Assembly (NCBI RefSeq): GCF_000260435.1
Contig: NZ_BACQ01000031.1
Span: 267,714-331,713, forward strand
From: Lacticaseibacillus zeae DSM 20178 = KCTC 3804
GTDB taxonomy: Bacteria; Bacillota; Bacilli; Lactobacillales; Lactobacillaceae
Length of the DNA: 64,000 nucleotides
Direction of reading: 5' to 3'
How positions within the stretch are numbered: position 1 is the stretch's first letter; every line of letters begins with the position of its first letter. The notes under the pieces were generated by a model, which was not told the origin of the DNA, did not search any database, and saw only the letters and a program-made list of their open reading frames with translations. Made by a program: the position numbers and the translations under genes. Below are positions 1-9,516 of the stretch, piece after piece.

Positions 1-45
1 CCAAATGGCTGCACAATATTTTAGCTAAGAAGGGATTTTTGTGAA

Positions 46-1152
46 ATGAAACGATTAGGTATCTCGCTTTATCCGGATCAAAGCAGTTTCGAGGCGAACA
101 AAGCCTATCTCGATCTGGCCCATCATTATGGTTATAGCCGTATATTCACCTCGCTTTTGCAGCTTTTGGGCGAAGACGGGGAGGATCTGTTGGTAAAGTT
201 TAGCCAAACGATTGATTATGCTAACCAGCTTGGGTTTAAAACGATTGTGGATATCAATCCGGCGTTGTTCAAGGAACTGAAGATCAGTTATGATGATCTA
301 AGCTTTTTCAAGGATCTCCATGTTTGGGGACTGCGACTGGATGAAGGTTTTACCGGGGCAGAAGAGGCGCGGATGACGCATAATCCCTATGGCTTAAAAA
401 TCGAACTGAATATGAGCCGGGGGACCAATTATCTTGCTAGCATCATGGCCTATGATCCCAATCGCGATAACCTAATCGGCTGCCATAACTTTTATCCGCA
501 AGCCTTTACGGGATTGAGTGAGGCGATTTTCGCCGAATACTCTGCGCAATATCGGCATTACGGGCTGCATACGGCGGCGTTTGTGTCGTCGGCTAACGGA
601 AAAATCGGGCCGTGGCCGATTCATGACGGGCTGCCGACGATGGAAAGTGATCGGCATCGGGATATTGCCAGTCAAACCAGCCATTTGGTGCTGACGGGTC
701 AAATTGACGATGTGATCATCGGCAACGCCTTTGCCAGTGAGGCGGAACTCAAAGCAGTTGCGGCAACCTTTTTGGCGCCGTATCCTGTGCTGCATACCGA
801 TATGCTGGCTAGCATGACGCCGACTGAGGAAAAAATTGCCTTTGCCGCGCCGCATCTTTATCGCGGGGACGCTTCGGCCTATCTGCTGCGGGATACCCAG
901 CCGCGCATCACGTACAGTACGGCAGATATCCCCGCTCATGACAACGGCCAAACATTCGACCGCGGGGATATCCTGGTGGTGAATTCGGCTTATGGCCGGT
1001 ACAAAGGCGAGTTGCAAATCGTTTTGACCCCATTCAAGGATGACGGCCAGCGGAATCGGATCGGCCGCATCTGTGCGGATGACCTTGGCTTTTTGGATCT
1101 GGTTAAACCTTGGTCGACTTTTGTGTTGGAAAAACGTGAATTGAGTGATTGA
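46..1152 (+). CDS. mupG: 6-phospho-N-acetylmuramidase, MupG (DUF871) family
   Basis: A 368-residue cytoplasmic protein of the DUF871/MupG family. Family members cleave 6-phospho-MurNAc-GlcNAc disaccharides after PTS uptake, releasing MurNAc-6-P for MurQ. The N-terminal ~240 residues have the family TIM-barrel pattern, starting with GISLYPDQSS and including LRLDEGF near residue 98 and NMSRGTN near residue 123. The C-terminal ~120 residues (HLYRGDASAYLLR, then DILVVNSAYGRYKGELQI) match the small cyclophilin-like domain. The start ATG has AGAAGGGA upstream. Only 45 bases precede it; a frame open from base 1 ends with TAG at 22-24 and may be the tail of an upstream operon gene. The MurNAc operon at 55.4 kb makes a role in wall-sugar recycling coherent. 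The family call is firm; activity is inferred. Confidence 0.85.
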   Translation: MKRLGISLYPDQSSFEANKAYLDLAHHYGYSRIFTSLLQLLGEDGEDLLVKFSQTIDYANQLGFKTIVDINPALFKELKISYDDLSFFKDLHVWGLRLDEGFTGAEEARMTHNPYGLKIELNMSRGTNYLASIMAYDPNRDNLIGCHNFYPQAFTGLSEAIFAEYSAQYRHYGLHTAAFVSSANGKIGPWPIHDGLPTMESDRHRDIASQTSHLVLTGQIDDVIIGNAFASEAELKAVAATFLAPYPVLHTDMLASMTPTEEKIAFAAPHLYRGDASAYLLRDTQPRITYSTADIPAHDNGQTFDRGDILVVNSAYGRYKGELQIVLTPFKDDGQRNRIGRICADDLGFLDLVKPWSTFVLEKRELSD

Positions 1153-1226
1153 AGTAAAAACGTTTAGTTATAACTTACAGCAATACTATAAAAATAAGGA
1201 TGAGACATAATCCACAACCATAAGAA

Positions 1227-1275
1227 AATGGCGAACATCAATTCCAATAGTGGGATTTTTGCTCGCCATTTGTTT
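1227..1275. terminator. Hairpin between convergent mupG and argH
   Basis: AATGGCGA (1227-1234) pairs with TCGCCATT (1263-1270), with an inner ATTCC/GGGAT stem. It lies about 75 bases after the mupG stop. It resembles a Rho-independent terminator, but the T-run is poor (TTTGTTT). Confidence 0.45.
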
Positions 1276-1313
1276 CGTCATGGACAATTCGTCAGAAGTC
1301 TTAAGATTTTAGT

Positions 1314-1488
1314 GCCAAAGCGGAGCAATCGTAGGCGGGGACGGGCTCAGTGGTGAGATTGTACTAGCCGGGCGGTCTTCCCGGCGTAGTACAAGGCCGA
1401 GCTTTGAGACTCTGCCGGTTTTGCAGAGGCTCAAAGTCGTGCCCACCACGTTCCAGCCCAGTCCCCGCCGGAGATTGCGGAGTTTGGC
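1314..1488. repeat. Multibranched structured element, about 175 nt, in the mupG-argH gap
   Basis: This fills most of the 1153-1556 gap and has no convincing ORF. Nested closing stems pair GCCAAA (1314-1319) with TTTGGC (1483-1488), GCAATC (1325-1330) with GATTGC (1473-1478), GGCGGGGAC plus GGGCT (1334-1347) with AGCCC-A-GTCCCCGCC (1455-1469), and GTGGTG (1350-1355) with CACCAC (1444-1449). Inside are two hairpins: TTGTACTA plus GCCGGG (1359-1372) against CCCGGC and TAGTACAA (1380-1394), and CTTTGAG/TCTGC (1402-1415) against GCAGA/CTCAAAG (1423-1436). The result is a three-way or larger junction with long G+C-rich closing helices. It could be a structured RNA or a large interspersed palindrome. 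No second copy was seen in this window. Confidence 0.7.
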
Positions 1489-1556
1489 GCGGCAGAGAGT
1501 TAATTGCCTGAGCCCGCTGTATCGTGCTTATTTAAAAATAAAAGTCATGTGACAAC

Positions 1557-2960
1557 TCATTGCGCCGATTGCTCCTCCTCATGTGCCGCAATGATTTTTT
1601 CATCCCGGGCCACCTCTTTCAAGACGTTGCTGACGGCAGTGCCGCCTAGTGACGTGCGGCGATTGACGGCGGCTTTGGAGGTGAGTTCGGCGTAGACGTC
1701 GTTTTCGATTTGCGGCGCGGCCTGCTGGAGTTCGCTTAGTGGCATTTCCTGCAGGGCGGTACCGGATTTGATGCCTTTTAGCACGAGTTCACCGACGATG
1801 GCGTGTGCCTGGCGGAAAGGAACGCCTTTTGTGGCCAGATAGTCGGCGAGTTCGGTTGCGTTGCTGAAGTCATGCGTGGTGGCTTGAGCCATGCGCTTTT
1901 CGTGCACGGTGAGATCGCTGAGCATGCCGGTGAAAATATGCAGCGAACCGAGAATGGTGTTGTAGGTGTCAAAAATCGGCTCCTTGTCTTCCTGCATGTC
2001 CTTGTTATAGGCCAGCGGGATCGCCTTCATGGTGGTGAGCAGTCCCATTAGAGCACCGTACACCCGCCCGGTTTTGCCACGAATGAGTTCGGCGAAGTCC
2101 GGGTTTTTCTTTTGGGGCATAATCGAACTGCCGGTGGAAAAATCATCGCCGAGTTCGATGTAGTTGAACTCAAATGTGGACCACAAGATCAGCTCTTCGG
2201 CCATCCGACTTAAATGCTGCATCAAAATAGCACTGTTGCTGAGGAATTCAAGCGCGAAGTCCCGGTCGGATACGGCATCCAGACTGTTGTGGTACAGCTG
2301 ATCAAAACCAAGTTCCTTGGCGACCAACGTGCGATTAATCGGGAAGGTGGTGCCAGCCAGTGCGGCCGCACCTAATGGCAAGATGTCGGTGTGCTTTTGG
2401 GTAAAGTCAAAACGTTCCCAGTCACGCTGGAACATTTCGAAATACGCCAACAAATAATGGCCATAGGTGATCGGCTGAGCGTGCTGCATGTGAGTGTAGC
2501 CGGGCATGATTGTGGCGGCGTGGACTTTGGCTTGGCCGACCAAAACCGTTTGTAAATTGGTCAAGGCTTCTTTGATTTCCGGCAGGCGATGCTTGAGCCA
2601 GAGGTGCAAATCGGTGGCAACCTGGTCATTGCGTGAACGGGCTGTGTGCAGCTTGCCGGCAACCGGACCAATTTCGGCAGTGAGCAACGCCTCCATGTTG
2701 AGGTGAATATCTTCATTTTCCACGGTAAAATGCAACTTCCCGGCGGCCAGTTCTTTTTGCAGATGGTGCAGGCCGGCAGTAATCTTGTCAGCATCACTTT
2801 GTGGGATGATGCCGGTTTTCCCTAACATTTTGACGTGGGCCAAGGAACCTTCCAGATCTTCTTTGGCCATTTGTTGGTCAAAACCGATGGAGGCGCCGAA
2901 AGCATCGACCCAGTGCGCGGCTGTTTCGGTGAAACGCCCGCCCCATAGCTTATCAGTCAT
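1557..2960 (-). CDS. argH: Argininosuccinate lyase
   Basis: A 467-residue fumarase/aspartase-superfamily enzyme that splits argininosuccinate into arginine and fumarate, the last step of arginine synthesis. The protein opens [10 protein letters not shown], has [14 protein letters not shown] near residue 110 and the superfamily signature [11 protein letters not shown] near residue 280. Length is normal for the family. Its start overlaps the argG stop by 8 bases, so the pair is translationally coupled. ARG-box-like sites upstream of the transporter at 5676-5705 suggest ArgR control of the three-gene unit. Confidence 0.97.
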   Translation of the reverse strand: MTDKLWGGRFTETAAHWVDAFGASIGFDQQMAKEDLEGSLAHVKMLGKTGIIPQSDADKITAGLHHLQKELAAGKLHFTVENEDIHLNMEALLTAEIGPVAGKLHTARSRNDQVATDLHLWLKHRLPEIKEALTNLQTVLVGQAKVHAATIMPGYTHMQHAQPITYGHYLLAYFEMFQRDWERFDFTQKHTDILPLGAAALAGTTFPINRTLVAKELGFDQLYHNSLDAVSDRDFALEFLSNSAILMQHLSRMAEELILWSTFEFNYIELGDDFSTGSSIMPQKKNPDFAELIRGKTGRVYGALMGLLTTMKAIPLAYNKDMQEDKEPIFDTYNTILGSLHIFTGMLSDLTVHEKRMAQATTHDFSNATELADYLATKGVPFRQAHAIVGELVLKGIKSGTALQEMPLSELQQAAPQIENDVYAELTSKAAVNRRTSLGGTAVSNVLKEVARDEKIIAAHEEEQSAQ

Positions 2961-4173
2961 GTTGCTTTTCCTCGGAGTGAACGTGGTTGACCTGCTCGAA
3001 AACGGTGGTCGGCAAGGTCCAGAGTTTTATGAAGCCGGCTGCTGCTTCCTGATCGAAGGAGTCGGCGCTGGTGTAGGTGGCCAGATCTTCGTCGTAGAGT
3101 GAGTTGTGCGCGGACTTGCGGGCGACAGCGACGGCATTGCCTTTGTACAGTTTCATTTTAACTGTCCCGTTGACAACCGCTTGCGTCTGATCGATGAAGG
3201 CCATTAAGGCGTCGAACAAAGGTGAAATCCACTGGGCTTCGTAAATCATGTTCGTGAGCTTGTTTTCGATCGTCGGCTTGAAGTGTTGCACGTCGCGTTC
3301 GAGCGTTAGATTTTCTAGGTCGTGGTGGGCAGCCATGATGACGGCAGCGGCCGGGGCTTCGTAAACTTCGCGGGACTTGATGCCCACAAGCCGGTTTTCG
3401 ATTTTGTCAATCCGTCCGATGCCGTTTGCGCCGGCAATTTGATTGAGCTTTTTGATCATAGCGGCTAGCGGCATGTGCTCGTCATTTAAGGCAACCGGCA
3501 CACCTTGTTCGAAGGTCAGATCAAGAAAAGTCGGTTCGTCAGGGGCTTCTTCTGGAGCGACGGTCATGCCCCAAGCATCGTCAGGCGCCTGATTCCAGGG
3601 ATTCTCGAGAATACCGGCTTCATTGGCGCGACCCCAGAGATTGGCATCAATGGAATACGGGGATGCTTTGCCGATCGGTACCGGAACGTTGTGCTCTTTG
3701 GCGTAGTCAATTTCCTCTTCACGTGACCAGTGAAAATCGCGAATCGGGGCTTCGATTTTCATGTCGGGATCCAAGGCGTGAATCGCCGCTTCAAACCGAA
3801 CCTGATCATTGCCTTTGCCGGTTGAACCGTGGGCAATCGCGGTGGCGTTTTGCTGGTGGGCAATTTTGACTAGATGTTCGATGATCAAAGGACGGGATAA
3901 CGCTGAGACAAGGGGATAGTCGCCTTCATATAATGCATTAGCCTTGATGACCGGTGCGACATAGTGATCAGCAAATTCGTCTTGCGCATCGACAACGATT
4001 GAATCAATCGCCCCGACTTTAAGCGCCTTTTGTTGGATCGCATCAAAGTCGGCATCGGGCTGGCCAACGTTTAAAACCACGGCGATGACCTCGTATCCTT
4101 TATCCATCAACCAAGGAATCGCAACAGATGTGTCAAGACCGCCTGAGTAAGCTAATACAATTTTTTCTGTCAT
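2953..4173 (-). CDS. argG: Argininosuccinate synthase
   Basis: A 406-residue enzyme that condenses citrulline and aspartate with ATP to form argininosuccinate. The N-terminal PP-loop AYSGGLDTS (about residues 8-16) is intact, as is the citrulline/aspartate-binding region [15 protein letters not shown] near residue 115. It is followed by argH with an 8-base overlap and preceded by the transporter fusion after 23 bases. No other arginine-synthesis gene (argCJBDF) is present, so this module makes arginine from citrulline. The start ATG has AGGAG upstream. Confidence 0.97.
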   Translation of the reverse strand: MTEKIVLAYSGGLDTSVAIPWLMDKGYEVIAVVLNVGQPDADFDAIQQKALKVGAIDSIVVDAQDEFADHYVAPVIKANALYEGDYPLVSALSRPLIIEHLVKIAHQQNATAIAHGSTGKGNDQVRFEAAIHALDPDMKIEAPIRDFHWSREEEIDYAKEHNVPVPIGKASPYSIDANLWGRANEAGILENPWNQAPDDAWGMTVAPEEAPDEPTFLDLTFEQGVPVALNDEHMPLAAMIKKLNQIAGANGIGRIDKIENRLVGIKSREVYEAPAAAVIMAAHHDLENLTLERDVQHFKPTIENKLTNMIYEAQWISPLFDALMAFIDQTQAVVNGTVKMKLYKGNAVAVARKSAHNSLYDEDLATYTSADSFDQEAAAGFIKLWTLPTTVFEQVNHVHSEEKQHD

Positions 4174-4196
4174 GTGTGATTATCTCCTTTTTAATT

Positions 4197-5645
4197 CTAG
4201 TTAAACCGTTTTTCGATTAACCGTAACAAACGCGACAAGGTGAAGGTCATGATGAAGTAGAAAATGGCGACGACAACCAGCGGCAGGAATGGCTTGAACG
4301 AAGCGCCTTGAACGACCGTGCCTTCAAACATTAATTCAGTGGCGCCGATGACGGACAGCACTGAACTTTCCTTGATATCGGTGACGAATTCGTTCCCGAG
4401 CGCTGGCCAGATGTTCTTCATGGCTTGCGGTAAAATCACGTAGCGCATCGCCTGACGTTGGTGCAGTCCCAGCGAACGGGCCGCTTCGGTTTGCCCAACC
4501 GGGACAGAGTTGATCCCGCCCCGGATGATTTCGGCAACATAGGCACCAGAGTTGATGGCCATCGCAATCGCACCGGCAATAAAGGCGCTGAGGTCTAACC
4601 CGAGAATTTGGGTACCGAAGAAAACGATGAACGCCTGAACCAGTAATGGCGTGCCCCGAATGAATTCGATGTAGACATTGGCGATGGCCTTGGCGAGCCA
4701 ATTGCGGCTGAGTTTCATCAACGCCAGCAAGGTGCCGATGATGGTGCCGAAGAAGACGGTTAACGCCGCGAAAATCAGGGTATAAATCGCACCGCGGATG
4801 AAATAGTTCCCGTATTTAGCCCAAAAACCCTGATTCTGATCCTGCAGCTTGTACGCCGCTTGCAAATACTGCTTATACTTGGCGCCTTTGACCTTGCTGA
4901 TGGTTTTGTTGACTTGCGCAAGGAGTGCCGGCGACTGCTTGTTAACCGCAATAGCAGTCGGTGCTTTGTCGGTGGCAAAATGCGGATCCAGCACCATCAG
5001 GCTTGGCGTGCGGGCCACATACGAATCGGCAATGGTGCTCGCCATGACGCCGGCGTCCAGTTTGTTGTAAGAAATCTGGGCGATGACGTCATTGGCCTTG
5101 TCGAGACTTGTGACTTTTGCACCCGGTAGTTGGGTTTTGGCTAACTGCTCCTGGGTGGTTTGTTTCTGCGCGCCAACCCGCTTACCGGAAAAGTCGGCGA
5201 TTGATTTGTACTTGGCTTTGTCGGCTTTGCGAATCACCATGACCTGAGTTTCGTATAGGTATGGCTGCGAGAAATTGACTTCTTTTTCCCGTTCTGGCGT
5301 TTTGGACATACCGGAGACAATCAAATCGATTTTGCCGGTTTTCAGTGCCCCGATTAGGGCAGTGAAGTTCATTTCTTTAATTTGCAGCTTCACGCCCATA
5401 TCCTTGGCGATCTGCTTGGACATGGAAATATCCGCGCCGACGATGGTATCGGCTCCATTCAATGTCGCATGGAACTCCAAGGGCGCATAATCAGCAGACA
5501 GGCCAACGATCAGATAGCCGCGCTTTTGGATCGCTGCCAGATCATCGCTGGCAGCTGCAGTTGGTGTCGGTTGCTGAACGGTGAAGCCAATGAGCATGGC
5601 TAAAAGTGCAATGATGGCAACTGCCCAATGTTTGATTCCCCGCAT
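4197..5645 (-). CDS. Amino-acid ABC transporter, fused substrate-binding and permease protein
   Basis: A 482-residue GlnP-type fusion. It has a signal/anchor (about residues 7-30), then a SBP_bac_3 domain (about 40-270, beginning AIQKRGYLIVGLSADYAPLE, with ISYNKLDAG later). The HisM/GlnP permease domain (about 280-480) has the ATPase-contact EAA loop EAARSLGLHQRQAMRYVILP. No ATPase gene is adjacent, so it must use one encoded elsewhere. The ATG at 5645 is preferred over the GTG at 5654 because GAGGAG is then 8 bases away. Linkage to argGH and the nearby ARG-box-like sites suggest arginine, citrulline, glutamine or ornithine as substrate; this is inference. The lineage commonly fuses these two domains. 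Confidence 0.9.
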   Translation of the reverse strand: MRGIKHWAVAIIALLAMLIGFTVQQPTPTAAASDDLAAIQKRGYLIVGLSADYAPLEFHATLNGADTIVGADISMSKQIAKDMGVKLQIKEMNFTALIGALKTGKIDLIVSGMSKTPEREKEVNFSQPYLYETQVMVIRKADKAKYKSIADFSGKRVGAQKQTTQEQLAKTQLPGAKVTSLDKANDVIAQISYNKLDAGVMASTIADSYVARTPSLMVLDPHFATDKAPTAIAVNKQSPALLAQVNKTISKVKGAKYKQYLQAAYKLQDQNQGFWAKYGNYFIRGAIYTLIFAALTVFFGTIIGTLLALMKLSRNWLAKAIANVYIEFIRGTPLLVQAFIVFFGTQILGLDLSAFIAGAIAMAINSGAYVAEIIRGGINSVPVGQTEAARSLGLHQRQAMRYVILPQAMKNIWPALGNEFVTDIKESSVLSVIGATELMFEGTVVQGASFKPFLPLVVVAIFYFIMTFTLSRLLRLIEKRFN

Positions 5646-5675
5646 ATGACTCACTCCTCGCTAATGATTATGGAC

Positions 5676-5705
5676 TGAATATATACTCATTTCAATGAAT
5701 ATGCA
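5676..5705 (-). promoter_or_regulatory. ARG-box-like ArgR sites upstream of the argGH/transporter operon
   Basis: TGAATATATACTCA (5676-5689) and TGAATATGCA (5696-5705) start 20 bases apart and resemble half or full ARG boxes (TGAATNNNNATTCA type). They lie 31-60 bases upstream of the transporter start. ArgR/AhrC binding is inferred. Confidence 0.5.
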
Positions 5706-5739
5706 AGGAAAATGTTAAATATGCAAAATTAATTCATTT

Positions 5740-6414
5740 TTAGTCAGTTGCGCGAAGTCCGGCCAGGAACGGAGAGATGAGGTGCCAAAGCTTGGTATTA
5801 TCGCGAATGTAGGAGTTGTGAGTTTCGCCGGGGAGGATATGCAATTCGGCATTTTGAATATGTGTGGCAATGGTGAAGGTTTCTTTGCGGGCAATCAGGT
5901 CGCGGCTTCCGGCCAGCACCAGCGTCGGCATGGTAATGGTGTGCAACATGGCTGGCGTGATTTGCGGTTCATGGAGCATCATGGCAAGCTTAGGCGAAGG
6001 TCGGTGTCCGGCAGCAATCCGAAAAAGAATCCGGGAATACCACCGTAACCCTTGAGGCGTCAGGTTGGCACCGGCCACAATCAAAGCGCCCGCCAATTCC
6101 GGATGCCGAATCGCCAACAGCAAAGCGATAATGCCGCCATCCGAAAACCCAAGAATGATCGGCCGCTGCAGTGCCAATTCGCTGATCAACGCGGCGACAT
6201 CTTCGGTCATGGCATCATAACTAAGCTGATCCGTGCGGGCACTCTGGCCGTGGTCACGACTATCAAGTGCAATCACGGTATAATGCGGCGCCAGGTAAGT
6301 GATCAAATCGCTAAAAATCGTATGATCCTCGCCATTGCCATGCAATAGAACAATCGCCGGCCCGTGCCCGCTTTTTTGATAGTAGAGTTTTAGATCGTTG
6401 TGATAGAAAAACAT
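5740..6414 (-). CDS. Alpha/beta hydrolase
   Basis: A 224-residue alpha/beta-hydrolase-fold protein. It has the oxyanion motif HGNGED (about residues 25-30), strand/loop DSRDHGQS, nucleophile elbow GFSDGG (about 94-99, Ser nucleophile), and a late GETHN giving the catalytic His. An aspartate-bearing segment (LVLAGSRDLIA) precedes the His. No signal peptide, so cytoplasmic. Substrate unknown; similar proteins are annotated as esterases or haloperoxidase-like hydrolases. The start has TGGAGG upstream, and a palindromic repeat begins 20 bases before the start codon. It is divergent from walR. Confidence 0.85.
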   Translation of the reverse strand: MFFYHNDLKLYYQKSGHGPAIVLLHGNGEDHTIFSDLITYLAPHYTVIALDSRDHGQSARTDQLSYDAMTEDVAALISELALQRPIILGFSDGGIIALLLAIRHPELAGALIVAGANLTPQGLRWYSRILFRIAAGHRPSPKLAMMLHEPQITPAMLHTITMPTLVLAGSRDLIARKETFTIATHIQNAELHILPGETHNSYIRDNTKLWHLISPFLAGLRATD

Positions 6415-6434
6415 ATAATAACCTCCAGAAAAAA

Positions 6435-6554
6435 TGAGCGTGAGCCGGCGCGGTTAGAAGTCGGAGTGTAAGTGGCCTTGGGCGTGATGGCCCGGGCTTA
6501 GGCCATTGCGACCAAGGTCCTTACACGCAGACTTCTGCGCCGGGGAACGCGTTA
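6435..6554 (+). repeat. Palindromic repeat unit 1 (full)
   Basis: Full 120-base member of the dispersed family (oriented + when TGAGCG is the 5' end and CGCGTTA the 3' end). The outer arm is GCCGGCGC...AGAAG with CTTCTGCGCCGG. It sits just upstream of the Shine-Dalgarno of the minus-strand hydrolase. Start of a tandem of two full units and one truncated unit filling most of the 6415-6873 gap. Confidence 0.9.
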
Positions 6555-6560
6555 AAGAAA

Positions 6561-6682
6561 GTGAGCGTGAGCCAGCCTGGTCAGAAACCGGAGTGTAAGT
6601 GGCCTTGGGCGTGATGGCTCGGGCTTGGGCCATTGCGACCAAGGTCCTTACACGCAGGTTTCTAGGCTGGAGAACGCGTTAT
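6561..6682 (+). repeat. Palindromic repeat unit 2 (full)
   Basis: Second unit, 6 bases after the first and in the same orientation. It uses the other outer-arm type, GCCAGCCTGG...AGAAACC with GGTTTCTAGGCTGG, so the tandem copies are not recent identical duplicates. Confidence 0.9.
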
Positions 6683-6683
6683 G

Positions 6684-6701
6684 GTGAGCGTGAGCCGGCG
6701 C
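6684..6701 (+). repeat. Palindromic repeat unit 3 (truncated)
   Basis: Only the first 18 bases of a unit (GTGAGCGTGAGCCGGCGC) remain, followed at once by ATTCCTCCT. The rest of the gap to walR (6702-6873) has no ORF I can support; TATACT at about 6838 is a plausible walR -10. Confidence 0.7.
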
Positions 6702-6873
6702 ATTCCTCCTAAAACAAGGGGCAGACGTCAACTTTTGCGAAATTTAAAAATAGGGCAAAACAAGCGACAGAAGCGGCTTTGACGTGGGTTGCCGCCGCCT
6801 CACAGCTGGCGGGTCGCACTCGTCTTACAAAACCGTTATACTATAGAAGAGTATCTTAAACCAAGGAGGGCCG

Positions 6874-7590
6874 ATGATGGCGAAAAAAATCTTGGTCGTT
6901 GACGATGAGAAGCCGATCTCAGATATCGTCAAGTTTAATTTGGATAAAGAAGGTTACGATGTCGTAACCGCTTATGATGGCGAAGAAGCCTTAAAGAAAG
7001 TTGAATCAGAATCACCCGATTTGATTTTGCTTGACCTGATGTTACCGAAAATCGATGGGCTTGAAGTCGCCCGACAAATTCGAAAAGAACATGACACACC
7101 GATTATTATGCTGACTGCAAAAGATTCCGAAATTGATAAGGTCTTGGGACTGGAGCTTGGTGCGGATGATTATGTCACCAAGCCATTTTCCAATCGGGAG
7201 CTGGTAGCGCGCGTGAAAGCCAATTTACGCCGAACCTCAGCATCAAGTGCCGCCAGTAATGAAGAGGATGAGGCCAATCGCGAACTGCAAGTCGGCGATC
7301 TGACGATTCATCCGGACGCCTATACGGTTTCGAAACGTGGCGAAAATATCGAACTGACACACCGCGAGTTTGAATTGCTGCACTATTTAGCGCGCCATTT
7401 GGGTCAGGTCATGACCCGGGAACATTTACTGCAAACCGTCTGGGGTTACGATTATTTTGGTGATGTCCGGACAGTTGACGTGACCGTTCGGCGGTTGCGC
7501 GAAAAAATCGAGGATAATCCGTCCCATCCGGAATGGCTGGTGACCCGGCGCGGCGTTGGCTATTATTTGCGGAATCCTGATGCTGAATAA
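6874..7590 (+). CDS. walR: Response regulator WalR (YycF/VicR)
   Basis: A 238-residue OmpR/PhoB-family regulator of the essential WalRK system that controls cell-wall metabolism genes in Firmicutes. The receiver domain (about residues 1-120) has the acidic pocket VVDDE (residues 8-12), the phospho-acceptor Asp54 in [11 protein letters not shown], and the TKPF lysine. The C-terminal winged helix (about 135-235) contains [10 protein letters not shown] and [10 protein letters not shown]. The start is ATGATG after AAGGAGGG. It heads the walR-walK-yycH-yycI-yycJ operon. Tandem palindromic repeats lie upstream. Confidence 0.97.
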   Translation: MMAKKILVVDDEKPISDIVKFNLDKEGYDVVTAYDGEEALKKVESESPDLILLDLMLPKIDGLEVARQIRKEHDTPIIMLTAKDSEIDKVLGLELGADDYVTKPFSNRELVARVKANLRRTSASSAASNEEDEANRELQVGDLTIHPDAYTVSKRGENIELTHREFELLHYLARHLGQVMTREHLLQTVWGYDYFGDVRTVDVTVRRLREKIEDNPSHPEWLVTRRGVGYYLRNPDAE

Positions 7591-7605
7591 TTAGGAGCAC
7601 CACTC

Positions 7606-9516
7606 TTGAATAAAAAGATTCGCTTCTTTCAGTCGATTCATTTTAAAATCGCGATCGTCTTTATTCTTTTGCTGGTCGTGACGCTGGAAATGATCGGGGC
7701 CTATTTTGTGAAGACCCTGGAGCAACAAAACATCGAGCAGTTTAAAACAAGTGTGAACGTGGACAGCTATATTCAGGATAAGCTGGCCGCGGATTTGTTG
7801 CGCACTGATACGGATAATGCCAATGATGATATCAAAAGCACGCTGAGCCAAGCAGATATTGCCAACTCAGCTGATTTACAGGTGGTGGATTCAAAAGGGA
7901 CGATTCGCGGCGACAGTGACATTAATGCCCAAACCAATGTGGGCCAGAAGTCAGCTAATTCCAACATTAAAAATACGCTGTACTCTGGCCAGCAGTATGA
8001 AGGTTATGAGTACCGCGATCGAACCGGTTCGACTTATTATAAGGTGATTCCGATTAAGAATCCGAATGCCACTGGCGACAACAACTCGGTCATTGGCGCG
8101 ATTGCGATTTCGGCATCCATGGAGCAGGCCTATGACAGTATTAACAAGATTGTCGGCATTTTCCTGATTTCCAGTTTGGTGGCCGGCTTACTGGGCACGT
8201 TGCTTTCGATTGTCATTAGCCGGGCGATTACCCGGCCGATCGACGAAATGAAGAAGCAGGCGATTCGCATGGCACGCGGTGACTATTCCGGGCAAGTCCG
8301 CATTTATGGTCAGGACGAACTCGGCCAATTGGCGGTTGCGGTCAATAATCTGAGTGTCCGGGTTGAAGAAGCTCAGGAAGCGTCCGAAGCGGAGCGCCGG
8401 CGCTTGGACAGCGTGCTGGCGCATATGACCGACGGCGTGATTGCGACTGATCGCCGTGGTAACGTCATTATCATCAACCAGACAGCCTTAAACTTCCTCA
8501 ACACCAAAAATGAGGATGTCATTGGCGTCTCGATTTTGAAACTGCTCAACATTGCCAAGGATTACACCTTACGTGATTTACTGGAGCATCAAACCGAGTT
8601 GTTACTCGATTTTTCGGAAAAAATGGACCATGACCTGATTTTGCGGGTCGACTTTAGCTTGATTCAACGCGAAACCGGCTTTATTTCCGGCTTGGTTGCG
8701 GTTTTGCATGATGTTACCGAGCAGCAAAAGATTGATCGCGATCGGAAGGAATTTGTCTCAAATGTCTCGCACGAATTACGGACACCGCTGACATCGGTAC
8801 GCAGTTATATTGAAGCTTTGAGTGATGGTGCCTGGAAAGATCCGAAGTTGGCACCGCGTTTTCTGAACGTGACCCAAGAGGAAACGGATCGCATGATTCG
8901 GATGATCAACGACCTGTTGAGTCTGTCTCGACTGGATTCCGGCACCAGTAAGTTTAATCTGGAAACCGTTAATCTCAACGAATTCTTCAATTATGTACTG
9001 GATCGCTTTGACATGATGCTTAAGACCGACAACGAACACACTGGTGAGGCACGAACGGCCCAGCCGTTGCCGCAACCTGATGGCCATAAGAAACGTTATT
9101 CGATTAAACGGGAAATTACCAATGAAGATCTTTGGGTTGAAATTGATACCGATAAGTTCATGCAAGTGATCGATAACATTATGAATAACGCGATTAAATA
9201 CAGTCCGGATGGCGGCGTGATCACGGCTCGGCTGTTCCAGACGCATGACCACGTGATTTTGTCCATCAGCGACCAGGGTCTGGGCATTCCGCGTCAGGAC
9301 CTAGGCAAAATTTTCGATCGCTTCTATCGGGTCGACAAGGCGCGTTCTCGCAAACAAGGCGGTACCGGCTTAGGCTTGGCGATTTCCAAGGAAGTTGTCG
9401 AAGCCTTGCATGGTCGCATCTGGGTTGATTCCCAAGAGGGTCGCGGCAGTACCTTCTATATTTCATTGCCTTACGAACCGATCACAGACGGAGGGGATGA
9501 CTGGGATGAAGCTTAG
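7606..9516 (+). CDS. walK: Sensor histidine kinase WalK (YycG/VicK)
   Basis: A 636-residue membrane kinase partner of WalR. It has TM1 (about residues 13-33), an extracellular sensor region, TM2 (about 183-205), a HAMP domain (about 206-258), a PAS domain (about 265-370), HisKA with phospho-acceptor His389 in VSHELRTPL, and HATPase_c with NNAIKYSPDG, DQGLGIP and GGTGLGL. The TTG start follows AGGAGC. It begins 15 bases after walR, and its 3' end overlaps yycH by 11 bases. All catalytic boxes look intact. Confidence 0.97.
   Translation: MNKKIRFFQSIHFKIAIVFILLLVVTLEMIGAYFVKTLEQQNIEQFKTSVNVDSYIQDKLAADLLRTDTDNANDDIKSTLSQADIANSADLQVVDSKGTIRGDSDINAQTNVGQKSANSNIKNTLYSGQQYEGYEYRDRTGSTYYKVIPIKNPNATGDNNSVIGAIAISASMEQAYDSINKIVGIFLISSLVAGLLGTLLSIVISRAITRPIDEMKKQAIRMARGDYSGQVRIYGQDELGQLAVAVNNLSVRVEEAQEASEAERRRLDSVLAHMTDGVIATDRRGNVIIINQTALNFLNTKNEDVIGVSILKLLNIAKDYTLRDLLEHQTELLLDFSEKMDHDLILRVDFSLIQRETGFISGLVAVLHDVTEQQKIDRDRKEFVSNVSHELRTPLTSVRSYIEALSDGAWKDPKLAPRFLNVTQEETDRMIRMINDLLSLSRLDSGTSKFNLETVNLNEFFNYVLDRFDMMLKTDNEHTGEARTAQPLPQPDGHKKRYSIKREITNEDLWVEIDTDKFMQVIDNIMNNAIKYSPDGGVITARLFQTHDHVILSISDQGLGIPRQDLGKIFDRFYRVDKARSRKQGGTGLGLAISKEVVEALHGRIWVDSQEGRGSTFYISLPYEPITDGGDDWDEA

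Noticed and set aside
472..1017. 181-codon minus-strand open frame inside mupG
   Set aside because: Antisense to a well-conserved gene, basic, His/Arg-rich composition typical of a reverse-frame shadow, no SD.
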